Shown piece after piece: positions 62,316 to 64,000 of a stretch of 64,000 nt of DNA; position 1 is the first letter of the stretch, and each line of letters begins with the position of its first letter. The notes under the pieces were generated by a model, which saw only the letters and a list, made by a program, of their open reading frames with translations, did not search any database and had not been told where the DNA came from. A program made the translations under genes and the position numbers. This DNA is from Trichoplax adhaerens (lineage: Eukaryota > Placozoa > Uniplacotomia > Trichoplacea > Trichoplacidae): assembly GCF_000150275.1 (NCBI RefSeq), contig NW_002060946.1:3385035-3449034 (forward strand), read 5' to 3'.

Positions 62316-64000
62316 TCAACAATACAATCCTAGCCTGGTGGTTTTTGCAGATAGAAACGTGTGTAAGATAAACACAACCGGCTTAGGACAGCCATGAAGA
62401 TCCAATTCCTAATAAAGTGACATTCAATTTGCAAAAACAGTTATCTACGTAAGTATGAGCACAAGGTTAAGATTGCTAATCCGTTGCCCGTTGAAATTTG
62501 TTGCTAAAAACTTACTTGTGCTCCATCGTCACCTCCAAAATCGAGGTATAAAAAGCGCTGTCCATCATCTGAGGACATTCTAAGTCTTTCGTATGGGTAC
62601 CGCCAAATGATTCGGGGGATTCGGTGCCTACCATCAGGAGATGATCTTGCAGCCGCTAAACAAAAGCCATCTTCCCAATGAAGTGTTAGTCTTGCATCTT
62701 CATTCTTATGCGTTACCGCTATTGTTAATAAGTATACAAAGTGTTAGCTTTTCAAGTTGGCATGTGGTTAGTCTAGCGCGTTCAAGTTGCAGAATGAACT
62801 AGGCTATGGTCTAGATAGCAATATCGAAGGCAATAATTTTACTAACCGCAGCTAATTTCTTTAATTAGTGCTGCCGCTGCATGGGCTCCCTGTACCAATG
62901 CACGAGACCATGATTTCATTGCACGATTCGTTTCCGTACGAAAAACGTGGGTTTCTACACCATTTCGCGAGCCAGTGCGTGTAGCAAATATCCAATCATT
63001 ATTACGTGTATTGTTGCTGCAACTAATTAATCTTGTTGCAAGCAAAGGATGACTAACAACTGGCGTTGACCACTCATCTCTCGACCATGGGATGCTTTTA
63101 TACAATAAGATATCTTTAGCAGTGAGGGCAACGAAAGCTGGTTTCCATTTCTTGATTTCTCGAATGTTTTCGGAACTGTAATATATTATGATAATTTGAT
63201 CTATGTGAATATTTTAGTGAATAAAGTCATACTGACAAAGGTGATAAGTTATGGTAATATTCATAACTTCATTTAAGTTCGCTTAAGGTCAATGAATTGT
63301 AAAGACATCGGCTATTTCACTTGCGTATTATCTAATATTATTAGCTAAGAGTACTAATTGCAAATGAGCTCTATCTTTCATACTGTACACCATTTACTAT
63401 ACTTGACAATCTTGACCTTGATAATTTACTTGAAGTGTTTTATGAATGAATTTTGTCAATACAAGTGCAAGTGCTGAGTGGTCTTATTACGTTGTAATTG
63501 TACAACAGAAACTATTGTATTGTATCACAGAGTAAAATACCTTGCAGTGGTTATTTGTTCATGTAACCAACCCATTTGCTTTATTTCACGGCTATTACCA
63601 ATTGCATCTAGCACTTGATTGGCTTCATCAATTGCCACTTTAATCTGAAGTTCAGCGTTATGGCTAATAGCCTCAAACCATTGATCGAATTCATCTTGAT
63701 CTTTACAGCGTAATATGCATGCAGGGCAGCCATCGCTGGTTCGAATTTCAAATGTTGTATTGGTTTTATTGTGAACTGATGGTGAAATTAACTGGGTTAG
63801 GTGGCATAACTTTAAGGGTATCGTTTTGACTTCTCGCCAATTTTGAAATCCGCTCGAATTTTCACCATTTGTCGACGTTTCCACTTCAGAAACCAATGAA
63901 CTCAGCAGCTGTTGGCGAGAACGTATATCATGATCTTGTAAATATTTTACCTGTAGCACAACTTCACGTCCAGATAACTTTAAGGCTTTGACAGCATGAT
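62316..64000 (-). CDS. Syntrophin, 3' part (gene runs off the right edge)
   Basis: Exons in transcription order: 64000 (cut)-63541, 63175-62847, 62718-62516, 62408-62316, all in phase with GT-AG introns. The first starts inside the PDZ domain ([20 protein letters not shown], family [20 protein letters not shown]), passes the inserted PDZ-PH1 region and ends in [13 protein letters not shown], a syntrophin hallmark (DIKQIGWLTEQL). The second is PH2: [11 protein letters not shown] and [19 protein letters not shown] (family APLIATRLVHS, FALRTGTRHGVDTHLFSVE). The third and fourth are the syntrophin-unique C-terminus: [19 protein letters not shown], then [21 protein letters not shown]. Syntrophins bind dystrophin or dystrobrevin through PH2 and SU and bring channels and signalling enzymes via PDZ at the cytoplasmic face of the membrane. 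Features resemble the alpha/beta class rather than the gamma class. The N-terminus and PH1a lie outside the window. Confidence 0.93.

Overview
The window is eukaryotic nuclear DNA, and everything recognisable in it is animal. It is strongly AT-rich, the genes are broken into many short exons by short GT-AG introns, and the products are metazoan proteins: a PRRT3/4-like membrane protein, the centriolar protein CEP89, a wolframin-type N-terminal domain, the splicing regulator ESRP, the ciliary receptor TMEM67 (meckelin) and a syntrophin. Compact many-exon genes in AT-rich DNA with ciliary, epithelial and dystrophin-complex genes suggest an early-branching animal, most like a placozoan (Trichoplax or Hoilungia type). 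That is an inference; no search was possible.

Layout, left to right. Positions 1-7941 show no gene. A long ORF on + (7978-10200) encodes a PRRT3/4-type seven-helix protein preceded by 17 tandem 16-residue TPE repeats. Positions 10201-16175 are empty. A 23-exon + gene (16176-24686) reads through as a complete 949-residue CEP89 homologue. From 24.7 to 27.9 kb there are three unrelated tandem-repeat arrays. A single-exon - gene (27932-29497) encodes the N-terminal Sel1-like region of wolframin followed by a charged low-complexity tail and no membrane domain. From 29.5 to 39.9 kb there is a gene desert with one LTR-like segment (about 35682-36231).

From 39.9 kb candidate exons on + lead into an ESRP gene whose secure part is 45522-49358 (exonuclease-like region and three RRMs). 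The long stretch between holds several tandem-repeat arrays and a stop-ridden gene-like patch. A 27-exon - gene (51553-60706) is a near full-length TMEM67. The right edge holds the 3' four exons of a - strand syntrophin (62316 to beyond 64000), covering the end of the PDZ domain, the split PH domain, PH2 and the C-terminal SU region.

Genes here are independent transcription units, not an operon. CEP89 (centriole distal appendages) and TMEM67 (transition zone) both serve cilium assembly; ESRP sets epithelial splicing; syntrophin links the dystrophin complex to signalling proteins at the membrane. Exon models were built by eye from splice signals, reading phase and recalled family sequences. 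The CEP89, syntrophin and ESRP models keep phase throughout, while TMEM67 has one unexplained one-base phase break.
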